A stretch of DNA of 64,000 bases from Leptospira montravelensis (GCF_004770045.1 NZ_RQFO01000011.1:186001-250000), one strand, 5' to 3'; shown: positions 1-9,433, counted from the stretch's first letter. The notes: generated from the sequence alone by a model not told the origin. A program made the numbers and translations.

Positions 1-191
1 CAATGATTGCTGCAGTCCTTTCCATGATCGGCTGGATTCATGCCTATGAACTACAAGGGAATGCCATTCTCAACCGGTTTACAGAATTAGCAAACTTTGA
101 CTTTCCGATTGCCTATTTATCCCTAACTACCTTATTTTTATTGGTTTGGTTCCTGGATGCCAAAGGAAAAGCGGGAAAATTAGAACATTAA
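1..191 (+). CDS. C-terminal end of a membrane protein (partial)
   Basis: The frame is open from the left edge and stops with TAA at 189-191, so the N-terminus lies outside the window. The visible part (about 63 residues) has two hydrophobic stretches separated by a short polar loop, and ends in a basic tail. The pattern IHAYELQG followed by a last helix recalls the C-terminus of NCS2-type nucleobase permeases, and apt lies close by. That is a weak resemblance and the family is not secure. Confidence 0.5.
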   Translation, partial: MIAAVLSMIGWIHAYELQGNAILNRFTELANFDFPIAYLSLTTLFLLVWFLDAKGKAGKLEH

Positions 192-206
192 TTTGCTTGT
201 AATCTT

Positions 207-236
207 TTGATAAAACAAGTACTGTTTTAGTCTAAT
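207..236 (+). promoter_or_regulatory. Candidate sigma70 promoter for htpX
   Basis: TTGATA (207-212) and TCTAAT (231-236) are separated by 18 bases, about 40 bases before the htpX start. This is seen by eye only and has not been mapped. Confidence 0.35.
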
Positions 237-276
237 GAATAGGTCTTACAAAGGACCGTAAGGAGAACAATTTCCT

Positions 277-1167
277 ATGACTTGGATCAAACGAATCGGT
301 TTTTTCCTGTTAACCAATATTTTGATTATGACTACCATCTCCATCGTGACCACATTACTTGGTTCGATGGGATTTAGTATCCGCGCCTATGGTTTGGATC
401 TAACTAGACTCATTGTATTCTGTTTAATGTGGGGTATGGCGGGATCTTTTATTTCGCTCTTACTTTCAAAAATGATGGCAAAATGGACGATGGGCGTAAA
501 AGTCATCGATCCGAAAAAAGCTTCCGCTCCTGAGATGGATGTATATCGTCGTGTGCAATCACTCGCACAAAGAGCCCACCTTCCTATGCCAGAAGTGGGG
601 ATTTACGAATCTCCTGAAGTGAATGCGTTTGCAACAGGCCCAAGTAAATCGAGTGCACTCGTTGCGGTATCTACGGGACTTCTTGGTCGTATGAATGCCC
701 AGGAACTAGAAGGTGTGCTTGCTCACGAATTGTCACACGTTGCCAATGGTGACATGGTGACACTCACTCTGATCCAAGGTGTTGTGAACTCCTTTGCTAT
801 GTTTTTCTCTCGTATCATTGCCTACATCGCATCAAACGCAGTGAAAGAAGAGATGGCACAAATCGTAAGAATTGTTGTCACGATAGCACTAGACATTGTT
901 TTCTCGATCCTTGGTTCGATGGCAGTGGCTTACTTCTCACGCCAAAGAGAATTCCGTGCTGATGCTGGTGGCGCCAAACTTGCGGGAAGAGAGTCCATGA
1001 TTTCTGCATTGGAATCACTTCGTCAAATGGTGGAGATGCCCGAAGATCCAAGAGGAGAGGCTTTGGCTTCCCTTAAAATATCTTCCAACAAAGGGGGGTT
1101 TCTTTCCCTATTTGCAACTCACCCTGCCTTAGAAGAAAGAATCTTAGCTCTCAAACAAATGAGATAA
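277..1167 (+). CDS. htpX: HtpX membrane zinc metalloprotease
   Basis: This is an M48 family protease of the inner membrane that degrades misfolded membrane proteins; it works beside FtsH in other bacteria. It has 296 residues, the usual length. Two N-terminal hydrophobic segments (about 8-30 and 45-65) precede the zinc motif HELSH at 150-154. Two more hydrophobic segments lie near 165-185 and 197-220, and the third zinc ligand is probably Glu225 in REFRAD. A ribosome binding site AAGGAG at 260-265 supports the ATG at 277. It stands alone, with its own candidate promoter and a terminator downstream. Confidence 0.95.
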   Translation: MTWIKRIGFFLLTNILIMTTISIVTTLLGSMGFSIRAYGLDLTRLIVFCLMWGMAGSFISLLLSKMMAKWTMGVKVIDPKKASAPEMDVYRRVQSLAQRAHLPMPEVGIYESPEVNAFATGPSKSSALVAVSTGLLGRMNAQELEGVLAHELSHVANGDMVTLTLIQGVVNSFAMFFSRIIAYIASNAVKEEMAQIVRIVVTIALDIVFSILGSMAVAYFSRQREFRADAGGAKLAGRESMISALESLRQMVEMPEDPRGEALASLKISSNKGGFLSLFATHPALEERILALKQMR

Positions 1168-1205
1168 AAGTTTCAAAAGATACAGTATTTACGGTATCTC
1201 AAAAG

Positions 1206-1236
1206 GAAAGGTCGGCAATTTGCCGGCCTTTTTTTA
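1206..1236 (+). terminator. Rho-independent terminator after htpX
   Basis: The hairpin AGGTCGGC / GCCGGCCT (one G-U pair) has a short AATT-type loop and is followed by a run of seven or more T. It separates htpX from apt. Confidence 0.85.
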
Positions 1237-1272
1237 TTGCAAAGGCCTAGTCTTCTTTGGTTTCATCCTATT

Positions 1273-1806
1273 ATGTCCATTGTTAAATCAAAGATTCGTA
1301 CCATTCCCGATTACCCGAAACCAGGAATTCTTTTTCGAGATATTACTTCCCTTCTCATTGATCCGGAAGGTTTCCAACTCACCATTGGAATGTTTGTAGA
1401 ACGATACCAAAATGCTAAATTGAATAAAATCGCTGCCATTGATGCCCGTGGTTTTATTCCCGGTGCTGCCCTTGCCTTCCAACTCGGCGTAGGATTTGTT
1501 CCTATTCGCAAAAAAGGAAAATTACCTGGAACCACAATCTCTGAATCCTATGCTTTGGAATACGGGGTAGACCACGTAGAAATTCATACAGATGCCATTA
1601 GTCCTGGCGATAGAGTGTTGATTATGGATGATTTAATTGCAACAGGTGGGACTTTAGAAGCATCGATAAAACTCATTCAAAACCTAAAAGGTGTGATTCA
1701 TGAATGTTCAACTATCATCAACTTGCCAGACTTAGGTGGTGCGAAACGAATTAAAGACACTTATGGGATCGACGTATTTTCTATTTGCGAATTTGAAGGA
1801 CACTGA
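1273..1806 (+). CDS. apt: Adenine phosphoribosyltransferase
   Basis: It salvages adenine by condensing it with PRPP to give AMP. The 177 residues from the ATG at 1273 match the usual APRT length, and the N-terminus ([19 protein letters not shown]) is typical. The PRPP-binding motif [13 protein letters not shown] lies near residues 116-128, and the conserved FRDITSLL block near 20-27. An in-frame TTG at 1237 would add 12 residues but lies in the terminator of the gene before, so I prefer the ATG. It is a soluble cytoplasmic enzyme. Confidence 0.95.
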   Translation: MSIVKSKIRTIPDYPKPGILFRDITSLLIDPEGFQLTIGMFVERYQNAKLNKIAAIDARGFIPGAALAFQLGVGFVPIRKKGKLPGTTISESYALEYGVDHVEIHTDAISPGDRVLIMDDLIATGGTLEASIKLIQNLKGVIHECSTIINLPDLGGAKRIKDTYGIDVFSICEFEGH

Positions 1807-1847
1807 TTCGAAAAACCAAAAAGAAGATTCATTAAAAAGGGTTTTGA

Positions 1848-2978
1848 TTAGGATACAGACTTCCAATCAGAACTCTTTGTTTTATCCACTCGGATACTTA
1901 CTTCGTTACCTAGAAAATTCCACCTCACCACAAATAATTTTTTTAAAATATGAATACCCCTTCCCCCAGTGATCAATTTCCGATCTGATTCTGTAGGACT
2001 GGGAACATGTCTTGGATTAAATCCTTTACCACTATCAATCACATAAACATCGATATACTGACGTGATTCAAATACATGGACGGTAATGATATCGTCTTCT
2101 CTTTTGCCTCCGTGTTCTAAGGCATTGTCCAGGGTTTCATCAACAAGAATCTGAAACCAAAAACTATCCATGATTTGGCGCCAATTCCTTTTGTCATACA
2201 AACTCCAAAGTTTTTCTTTGGTGAGTCTAGAATGTGATCTTGTCGCAAGAATTTGATCTTCAAATATCTTTGTGGTTCTTTCAAAAATAAACGAAAACGG
2301 ATGGGTCAAATAACTTTCTGTGAACGAATAATGAAATAAAAAGACAGTAAAACAAGAAAGGAATAATAAATTTAAGAATAGAAAAAAGTGTAAAAAATAC
2401 TTAGTTGTAAGTGGAATCCAGGTTGGGAAAAAACATAGAAAAATAAAAAATACACAAGTTAAAAAAGTAACAAAATAAATGTATTCCATGAATTTTTGAA
2501 TAGCTGGAAAATTATACTGTAGTTTAGCAATGATTAGGTAAGAAAAAGCTAAAAAAGCCAGCACATAATAAGTGTTATAATAGTACTTTAGTAAAATTAA
2601 ACTGGCCATTGGGTATACTTCGTTTAGAAGACCCAAATCTATAAATAATAACATAATCCCCATACCTAATACAAAGGAACAAATGACTACCAAACGAGGA
2701 AAGTTACGAAAGAAAGTGGGGAACTGTAATCCAAAATAAAGTAAGATAAAAGATTCAAATACAAGGTATGTGGAGATAGTATGAGGTTGGTTTAAGATGG
2801 AATTTTCTAAGAACAAAGTGTCGCCAAGAATTGTCAAATCACCGAAACAGAAAAAAGCCGCGAGAACTGAAAAACTTGTTTTCATCCTTGTCCGAGGATT
2901 CTTTCTAAAGGAAACAATACCGGCGATCAGTGAAAAAAAGGCGGTAACTCCGAATATAATGGATTCAAACAAACTCAT
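1848..2978 (-). CDS. Seven-helix-type membrane protein with C-terminal HATPase domain
   Basis: The 376-residue protein has about seven hydrophobic segments in residues 1-220. A single GHKL ATPase domain follows, with an N box (VDETLDNALEHG, about 279-290), a G1 box (DSGKGF, 315-320) and a G2 box (GGRGIHI, 338-344). There is no dimerisation helix with a phospho-accepting His, so it is not an ordinary histidine kinase. The ATPase domain is closer to RsbW/SpoIIAB-type anti-sigma or switch kinases. It may sense a membrane or periplasmic signal and act on a cytoplasmic partner. It is head to head with the HtrA gene and their start codons overlap at 2976-2979. Confidence 0.75.
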   Translation of the reverse strand: MSLFESIIFGVTAFFSLIAGIVSFRKNPRTRMKTSFSVLAAFFCFGDLTILGDTLFLENSILNQPHTISTYLVFESFILLYFGLQFPTFFRNFPRLVVICSFVLGMGIMLLFIDLGLLNEVYPMASLILLKYYYNTYYVLAFLAFSYLIIAKLQYNFPAIQKFMEYIYFVTFLTCVFFIFLCFFPTWIPLTTKYFLHFFLFLNLLFLSCFTVFLFHYSFTESYLTHPFSFIFERTTKIFEDQILATRSHSRLTKEKLWSLYDKRNWRQIMDSFWFQILVDETLDNALEHGGKREDDIITVHVFESRQYIDVYVIDSGKGFNPRHVPSPTESDRKLITGGRGIHILKKLFVVRWNFLGNEVSIRVDKTKSSDWKSVS

Positions 2979-4464
2979 GCAAAAACAGAAAAAAATTCTC
3001 CACTACCCATCTCTCTTTGCGAGTACTATTTTATTTTTTATTAGTTTATTCCTAATCCCACTGGGAGCCGAAGAATCCAGACAATCCATTGACGAAATCA
3101 GGAAATCTGTAGTCCAAATCCGAGTGTTTTCACAAGCAAAAGATCCTTTCTCTCCTTGGATGTCCTCAGGAATCTCCGCATCGACTGGCTCTGGTTTTTT
3201 GATTTCCAAAAACCGCATCCTTACCAATGCACATGTGGTATCCAATGCCAAATTTATGGAGACCCAACGGAACAACCAAACGGAGTGGTACGAATTAAAA
3301 GTATTATTTATAGCGCATGATTGTGATTTGGCGCTTCTTGAAGTTTCTGACCCAGAATTTTATAATGACAGCAACTATTTAGAACTGGGAACTTTACCAG
3401 AACTTGCAAGTCCTGTAGACATCGTGGGTTACCCAATTGGTGGAAACAAAATTTCTGTTAGTCGAGGAATTGTGTCTCGAATTGAACAATCAACCTATGC
3501 TCATTCCCAAATTGATAGCCATTTGGTCGTACAAGTAGATGCTGCCATCAATCCAGGAAATTCTGGTGGCCCAGCCATTCAAAATGGGAAAGTTGTAGGA
3601 GTTGCATTCCAAGCATCCACTAAAGGAGAAAATATAGGTTATATTATTCCAACAGCGGTAATCCAACATTTTCTAAAAGACATTGAAGATGGAATTTATC
3701 ACGGTTATGTTGAATTAGGAATCCAAACACAATCCTCTTTTTCAGAATCACATAGACAATTCTATGGAATTCCCAATACTGAAGAAGGAGTATTTGTTAC
3801 AAAAGTATTAAGCCAAGGATCGGCGGATGGACATTTAAAACCTGGGGATTATTTAACAGCTATTGATGGACGTAAAATTGGTAGGAATGGAAATCTATTA
3901 GAATCAAATTCTATAGATTTTTTGGAAATCGTAGACAATAAATTTGCGGGAGAAGAGATACAATTTGATCTGATTCGTGATAAAAAAAAGATGAAGGTAA
4001 AATTTGCGGCAAAAAAAATGCCACAAATGGAAAACCAAAGAGCAAGGTATGGAATGAACTACGACTATCTTGTGTTTGGTGGACTAGTATTTCAAACTGT
4101 AAATAGAGATTTATTGGAAGCCTGGAGTAAAAATGGACAAACCCAAGGGGGAAGCCTCCTTGTTTATCGATTTTATGATGCCACTACTCTTTCCGTTGGA
4201 CAATCAGAGGATGTTGTATTATATAGAAAGTTACCACATCCGATCAATTCCAACTCCGATTTTTATTTAAATATGGTAGTGGAATCTTTAAATGGTGTTA
4301 GGGTTAAAAACTTAAATCATTTAAAAGAATTGGTGGAGTCTTCCAAAGAAAAAACCTTACGAATCCAATTTTATGGAATCCAATTACCTATGATTATGGA
4401 TCGAGAAGAAGCAGAACGTGCTGACCTTGAAATAAAAAAATCCTACCACTTAACAGGAAATTAA
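2977..4464 (+). CDS. HtrA/DegP-like periplasmic serine protease with PDZ domains
   Basis: This is an exported trypsin-like quality-control protease. From the ATG at 2977 it has 495 residues. It starts with a signal peptide (Lys-rich start, hydrophobic 12-30). The S1 protease domain carries the full triad: His86 in TNAHVV, Asp117 in CDLALLEV, and Ser196 in PGNSGGPA. A PDZ domain follows at about 245-340, and a second PDZ-like region lies near the C-terminus (about 400-470). In-frame ATGs upstream (2797, 2959) are less likely because they put coding sequence deep into the divergent gene and mask the signal peptide. A non-catalytic paralogue follows 4 bases downstream, so the two are probably made together. 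Confidence 0.9.
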   Translation: MQKQKKILHYPSLFASTILFFISLFLIPLGAEESRQSIDEIRKSVVQIRVFSQAKDPFSPWMSSGISASTGSGFLISKNRILTNAHVVSNAKFMETQRNNQTEWYELKVLFIAHDCDLALLEVSDPEFYNDSNYLELGTLPELASPVDIVGYPIGGNKISVSRGIVSRIEQSTYAHSQIDSHLVVQVDAAINPGNSGGPAIQNGKVVGVAFQASTKGENIGYIIPTAVIQHFLKDIEDGIYHGYVELGIQTQSSFSESHRQFYGIPNTEEGVFVTKVLSQGSADGHLKPGDYLTAIDGRKIGRNGNLLESNSIDFLEIVDNKFAGEEIQFDLIRDKKKMKVKFAAKKMPQMENQRARYGMNYDYLVFGGLVFQTVNRDLLEAWSKNGQTQGGSLLVYRFYDATTLSVGQSEDVVLYRKLPHPINSNSDFYLNMVVESLNGVRVKNLNHLKELVESSKEKTLRIQFYGIQLPMIMDREEAERADLEIKKSYHLTGN

Positions 4465-4468
4465 TCCT

Positions 4469-5944
4469 ATGCCTTTTTTTAAACTAAATTCAAAACTAAC
4501 ATTTGTATTACTGCTCTTATGTATTGGTCCGATATTTGGAAAATCAATTCCAGTAGTGCCAACCGACAACTCCATTCTCCAGGTAAAAGTGACGGTTCAA
4601 TATCCACATTTCATTCAACCTTGGAGATTTAAAAATCCAGAGGTTCGCCAATCCACTGGGATCTATGTTGGTGATCAAAAAGTATTAATCCCTGCTCAAG
4701 CAGTTTATTTTTACACAAGCATTGAAATTAAAAAGCCAGATTCTCTGAAAGTTTTTACAGCAGAACTGGAAAGATTAGATCCAGATTTGGGACTTGCCAT
4801 TCTAAAGTTCAATGATCTGAATGCTGCAAAAGACCTCAAACCAGTCACATTCCCCAGTGAAATTTTTTTACCGGGGACAGCCCTTGTCATGGAAAGTAAA
4901 GACCAAAGAAGTTTGGAAGAGAAAAAAATTAGAATGATTCGTTTAGATATGGATTCATATTCTAGTGGTTACACAGAACTTCCCTATATCGAAGTACAAT
5001 CGGAAGACAAACTAGATGGTGTGGGAGAACTAATTGTAGATACAACCGCACGTATACCGCAAGGTATACTATACCAATTTAAAGAAAACAACATGGGTAG
5101 AGTGATACCTTCTTTTGCAATCCAACATTTTATTGAGGGTAAATCATTTCCTTTCAAAGGTTTCCGTTTCAAACCTCTGATCGATAGTGCTACAAGAAAT
5201 TATTATGGATTAAGAAAAGATGACCTTGGTGTTTTAGTAGCAGAGATTTATCCAGGTTCTTCTGCAGATGGGATTTTACAATTAGAGGATGTATTACTCG
5301 AAGTTGCCAATTTTAAAATAGATCCTAAAGGTTATTTTGATCACCCCAAGTTTGGGAAACTCAATTTATCTTATTTGTTCCATAATACCAATGATAACGA
5401 CTCTCCTTTTGAAAAAAAAATTAAACTAAAAGTATTTAGAAACAAAAAGCCAGTTTCACTCGAAATGGATTTAAAACCGTTACCTGAATCTGCTATCCGC
5501 ATTCCTTACGGAAATTCAAGATTCCAAACTCCCAAGTATTTAATGTTAGCTGGATTGATTTTTCAAGAATTGTCAGAACAATACCTAACAGAACATGGTA
5601 ACCAATGGAGAAATCGCGTTAATAAAGAGCTTCTTTATCTCAATGATTTTTACCGGATTAAAAGGAACGCCAACGAAGGGAAAATTGTGTTTTTATCCCA
5701 AGTATTACCTCTTTCCGGGAATAAAGCATATCATACGGCAAACCAAATGATTTTAAAAACTATGAATGGGATACAAATCCAATCTTTGGATCAATTGCAA
5801 ACATTAGTAAAAGAGTCAAATTCTCCCTACATTCATTTTGTGACAAATGATGGTTTTGAAATGATATTTAAAAAAGAAGAAATACAAAAACTAAACGCAG
5901 AAGCAAAACAAAGTTTTCAAATCCAGAAGGATTCTAATTTTTAG
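4469..5944 (+). CDS. HtrA-like pseudoprotease with PDZ domains
   Basis: The 491-residue exported protein has a signal peptide at about 1-24. It shares the layout of the protease just upstream: S1-like fold, PDZ region (about 235-340) and a C-terminal PDZ-like region. The catalytic His position reads IPAQAV instead of TNAHVV. The GNSGG loop is gone and reads DGVGELIV. Only the Asp region (PDLGLAIL) is kept. It should therefore lack serine protease activity. It may regulate or scaffold the active partner, or bind peptides through PDZ. Its stop overlaps the stop of the convergent gene by four bases. Confidence 0.8.
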   Translation: MPFFKLNSKLTFVLLLLCIGPIFGKSIPVVPTDNSILQVKVTVQYPHFIQPWRFKNPEVRQSTGIYVGDQKVLIPAQAVYFYTSIEIKKPDSLKVFTAELERLDPDLGLAILKFNDLNAAKDLKPVTFPSEIFLPGTALVMESKDQRSLEEKKIRMIRLDMDSYSSGYTELPYIEVQSEDKLDGVGELIVDTTARIPQGILYQFKENNMGRVIPSFAIQHFIEGKSFPFKGFRFKPLIDSATRNYYGLRKDDLGVLVAEIYPGSSADGILQLEDVLLEVANFKIDPKGYFDHPKFGKLNLSYLFHNTNDNDSPFEKKIKLKVFRNKKPVSLEMDLKPLPESAIRIPYGNSRFQTPKYLMLAGLIFQELSEQYLTEHGNQWRNRVNKELLYLNDFYRIKRNANEGKIVFLSQVLPLSGNKAYHTANQMILKTMNGIQIQSLDQLQTLVKESNSPYIHFVTNDGFEMIFKKEEIQKLNAEAKQSFQIQKDSNF

Positions 5945-7155
5945 AATCCAACTTGGTAACTTAACTGCCTAGAAATCAGTAAAACTTTGATTAGAAATAA
6001 AACTAAAATCATAAGAGTCATTAAGATATATTCTTGTTTTCGAATGGTTTTATCTTCATTCACTAATAACAATAAAACAGGAATCGACAAGGTAAACATG
6101 CGGGAAACGTTTTCATAAACTGACCAAAAATGATAATACCCAGCAGTTCCCACCATAAACATAATTAACAAAAATGAAATTCGGAATTCCCAACCCTTTC
6201 GAATTTGTCCTGTGAATGGTAAAAATAATCCTAAAAAAAATAATATAACTAAAGGAAATCTGGATAATAACCGCGCGAGATCTTTCCAATGAGATCCACC
6301 ACCTAACAACCTCCAAATCGACTCCATATAGGAAATCAAACCTTCAAATGGCAAAATAAAATCGGTAAGTCTACCTGGTCTCCAATTGGGGAAACGATAA
6401 GCCAAATACAAATGCCAACAAACTGGGATCAAAAGAACCGATCCAACGACAACCATTCGTTTCCAATCTTTACGAAACAATGCGGCAAGGCCCAAAGGAA
6501 ATAACAAAAACAAAGCTGGTTCTTTGGTTAAGATTGCCAAACTAGAAAGGAGAATAAAAGGGATGTAATTTTCTTTTACATAATAGTAATAAGCGATGAT
6601 TAAGATAGAAACCATCACGGTATCGCTTACTAGTACATAATAACTTCCTAAAGCAAAAGGACTTAACAGATATAAAATCGCATAGGGTTTTGTATCTGCA
6701 TTTAAAAGTTTGCGTAAATAAAAATAGGATACTAAAGTAAGGAAAATATTCCAGAAATACATTCCAAAAATGGCGGATGTTTTTCCAAAAAAACCAAAAA
6801 CTGCAACTAACAAAGGATATCCGATTCTTGGAGCCCTGTAAGATTCATCAAAACCTTTTGGCCAATTTAAATTAAATTCAGAAAGGGGTCTCGAAAAATA
6901 ATAAAAAATCTGACCGTCATAACCCGCACCTAAATCTCCCTCTTCCCCTTTGAATAAAACAGCTTTCTCTGGAGTTTCTTTTTGGTTTTGTAAGGCAAAC
7001 TCGTATCCGAAGTTCACCATAGAACTTGGGTTCCATTCATATTTTTTCCAATACCCTAAAGTAGCAATTCCCCAAACCAGAAAAAAAGAAAATATCGATA
7101 ACCATTGTTTCGAATTGAAAAATAAAAAAATAGGGGATAAACGTTTCAAAATCAT
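5941..7155 (-). CDS. Polytopic membrane protein, probable GT-C-type glycosyltransferase
   Basis: The 404-residue protein has about ten transmembrane segments. After the first helix comes a periplasmic loop with AGYDGQIFYY and, further on, RIGYPLL. Such acidic loop motifs are typical of GT-C/GT87-like enzymes that use polyprenyl-phosphate sugars. A GGAG site lies 8 bases before the ATG at 7155. It is the last gene of a minus-strand operon with a DPM1-like glycosyltransferase, which could make its lipid-linked donor. The sugar and acceptor cannot be told from the sequence. Confidence 0.65.
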   Translation of the reverse strand: MILKRLSPIFLFFNSKQWLSIFSFFLVWGIATLGYWKKYEWNPSSMVNFGYEFALQNQKETPEKAVLFKGEEGDLGAGYDGQIFYYFSRPLSEFNLNWPKGFDESYRAPRIGYPLLVAVFGFFGKTSAIFGMYFWNIFLTLVSYFYLRKLLNADTKPYAILYLLSPFALGSYYVLVSDTVMVSILIIAYYYYVKENYIPFILLSSLAILTKEPALFLLFPLGLAALFRKDWKRMVVVGSVLLIPVCWHLYLAYRFPNWRPGRLTDFILPFEGLISYMESIWRLLGGGSHWKDLARLLSRFPLVILFFLGLFLPFTGQIRKGWEFRISFLLIMFMVGTAGYYHFWSVYENVSRMFTLSIPVLLLLVNEDKTIRKQEYILMTLMILVLFLIKVLLISRQLSYQVGF

Positions 7156-7169
7156 AATTTGACTCCAAA

Positions 7170-8738
7170 TTAAGGATGTGGTTGTAAAATCGAAGGTTCT
7201 AAAGATTTAGAAAAAATTGAATTATAAAAATGAGCACCTTCGTATGTTAAATGGTGCGGATCAAAAAAATGCCGAACATCACTCACGGCTTCTGTATGAT
7301 CAATGAGTGTCTGACCTCTACTTTCTAAATGTTTTTTAAGATTAGAAATCCAATCCTTTCTCCACTTCGAATTTTTATAAAAATCAAATTCGATTGGATT
7401 CTCTGGACTAAGGATCAGTACAAATGGGATTTTGTTTTGATAAAAATAATCAGAGATAAGAAGAATACGATTGAATTCCAACCAAGATTCGAAGGTAACA
7501 GAATTTACACTTTTTTTTGCTTCGCGAACAAAATGTAATCTCCAAAGTTCGTTTCGCGAACCGGAATCTCGGATCATCCGTTCAAAGTAGTCTTCTTTAA
7601 AATCTTCCTTAGTCATCGTAACCAAACGTGTGTCATCCCAATAACTTCCACGTGAGTAAGATCGATTTTTTACATCCGCAGTTTTACAAAAAAAATGAGA
7701 CAGGCGAATCCCTACGGATTCATCTTTTCCATACCGAATGAGATTTACTTCTTTTGCAGAAGGGAATTCTGACAAAACTTGGATTTTTACAACAGACCAA
7801 TCTTGCGGTTTTTCGATTAAATCAGTCCAAACCAAATCATTCCAACCCGAACGTTCATAGTTTTTTTCCAATTCCAAAATAGGCTGATTGCGATTTATCG
7901 AATCGTTATCTAAGTAAAAACTGAATTTTAATTTTGTATTTGGTTTTTGTGTGAAAATAGACTCTTTAGATTTTTTTTCCGAACAAACGAGCGTTGCTGT
8001 TTCTTTGGTCCATCCCTTAGACCAAATACCTTCCCTCGGTTTTTCACCTTGGTAAAGATGATACTTTCTTCCACTGCGGAAATGGTTATCTATATAAACT
8101 TCAATGGGATCCAAAAAGAAAACTCTAAATCGGCTCACATAAAAAAGGGATTTAGTTGCAAGTTTGGAAATTGTTTTTCTAGGCAATTCCTTCCAAAAAT
8201 CTTTTAAAAAAGCAGTTGGATAAATTGTTTTTGCAGGATAACGATCCCCAAATTCACGAACCCATTTTGATTCATCAAATGAAAATTTACCGTCTTTAGC
8301 TTCTAAGTATTCCCACTGCAAATCAGCAAAATTATGAAGGTAAACCACCAAATCAGGGTTTGATGCCAATAGATTTTCTTTGTAATAAAAAAGATCTGTG
8401 GGTGCCATTGCCACATGAGAAAAAAAGGAATACTTTGTTTTTGAATTTTCCTTTTCGTTTAATTCATCAGGCAAAACTGAATATAAGGCAACTGAACTTC
8501 CGGTGATGATCGTTCTATGTTTGTCTTTCGAAGATTGTAATTCTTTCGTTTTATGGATGAAATTATACCATGGAGAAGAATCCCATTCTGTCTCGTTGGG
8601 GAACAAAAAATATAGTTCAAAAAAGAAAACTCGGTCTAAAAAAAGTATAGCACCTAATAAACTACAGGTGATTACAAAAACTTTCCATTTCAAACTGAAA
8701 CGAGATTTGTTTACGGATATTGTGGGATCAGTTTCCAT
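7170..8738 (-). CDS. Membrane-anchored SGNH-hydrolase-like protein
   Basis: The 522-residue protein has one N-terminal transmembrane helix (about 18-40) and a large outside domain. It has SGNH-like blocks: TGSSVALYS near residue 80 (block I, nucleophile Ser) and DPHHLTYEGAHF near the C-terminus (block V, Asp...His). Proteins of this shape (DltD, AlgX/AlgJ-like) often add acetyl or other acyl groups to exported glycans. In this operon, O-acylation of the sugar product is a reasonable guess. The middle part (about 200-350) looks like a beta-rich inserted domain I do not recognise. It overlaps the end of the gene before by 28 bases. Confidence 0.6.
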   Translation of the reverse strand: METDPTISVNKSRFSLKWKVFVITCSLLGAILFLDRVFFFELYFLFPNETEWDSSPWYNFIHKTKELQSSKDKHRTIITGSSVALYSVLPDELNEKENSKTKYSFFSHVAMAPTDLFYYKENLLASNPDLVVYLHNFADLQWEYLEAKDGKFSFDESKWVREFGDRYPAKTIYPTAFLKDFWKELPRKTISKLATKSLFYVSRFRVFFLDPIEVYIDNHFRSGRKYHLYQGEKPREGIWSKGWTKETATLVCSEKKSKESIFTQKPNTKLKFSFYLDNDSINRNQPILELEKNYERSGWNDLVWTDLIEKPQDWSVVKIQVLSEFPSAKEVNLIRYGKDESVGIRLSHFFCKTADVKNRSYSRGSYWDDTRLVTMTKEDFKEDYFERMIRDSGSRNELWRLHFVREAKKSVNSVTFESWLEFNRILLISDYFYQNKIPFVLILSPENPIEFDFYKNSKWRKDWISNLKKHLESRGQTLIDHTEAVSDVRHFFDPHHLTYEGAHFYNSIFSKSLEPSILQPHP

Positions 8739-9433
8739 TTTCGTAACAAAAGTTTTTTTGCAAATTGAATTGCCAGTTTTAAAACCTTACGGTTAAAGCT
8801 GCTATTGGAAAAAATATAACGTATAGGAAGTTCTCTAATAGTTCCGTCATGATTTGCTACAATAGAGAGAGCTTCCATATGAAAATCGAAAGCAACAGAC
8901 TCTAATGGATAAGTTGCAATTTTTTGTACCATCGGTTTCGAATACCTTCTGTAACCACTTGTGCAGTCTCGTAAATTGGCACCAAATAGATTGAAAATTC
9001 CTTTGGACAAACAATAGTTCATCACCTTTGCTGCAAGCCAGGAAATAAACTTACGATACAAAGGTACATTTACAGTGGAAGTTCTGGAACCAATAACTAA
9101 ATCACATTCTGGAAAAGATTGAAATTCTTTCAAATAACTGGCGTCATGCGAAAGCCCTGCATCCATTGTAATGACCCAATCGTAGCCCTTTTCCACAGCA
9201 TATTTCATGCCGTCTTGGATTCCTTTTGGGATATGAGTATTTTTTTCATGCCGAATCACATGGAGTCTATTGCCAAACTCTTTCTGCAGATTGGCCAAAA
9301 TGGTTGGTGTGGCATCTTTACTGGCATCATCTGTTACAGAAACATCTGCATAAACAATGGCACCCCGTACCACTTCTTCAATCGTTGCGGCTTCATTGTA
9401 AGCAGGGATGACAACCAGTGTTTTATTTGACAT
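8711..9433 (-). CDS. Family 2 glycosyltransferase, DPM1-like
   Basis: From MSNKTLVVIPAYNEA the protein has 240 residues, the size of polyprenyl-phosphate-mannose synthases without a membrane domain. It shows the nucleotide-binding start (VIPAYNE), DDASKDAT, the acceptor region MDAGLSHDAS, VIGSRTS and the C-terminal DCTSGYRRY. The metal motif usually reads DADLSH; here the second Asp is Gly. It probably moves a sugar from a nucleotide donor to a polyprenyl phosphate at the inner face of the membrane. An open frame reaches back to 9577 inside the previous gene, but the ATG at 9433 gives the family start and sits one base after that gene's stop. Confidence 0.8.
   Translation of the reverse strand: MSNKTLVVIPAYNEAATIEEVVRGAIVYADVSVTDDASKDATPTILANLQKEFGNRLHVIRHEKNTHIPKGIQDGMKYAVEKGYDWVITMDAGLSHDASYLKEFQSFPECDLVIGSRTSTVNVPLYRKFISWLAAKVMNYCLSKGIFNLFGANLRDCTSGYRRYSKPMVQKIATYPLESVAFDFHMEALSIVANHDGTIRELPIRYIFSNSSFNRKVLKLAIQFAKKLLLRKWKLIPQYP

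Noticed and set aside
1237..1272. TTG start for apt
   Set aside because: It lies in the terminator of htpX, and the family length fits the ATG at 1273.
2797..2976. Upstream start for the HtrA gene
   Set aside because: It would run through the opposite gene and hide the signal peptide.
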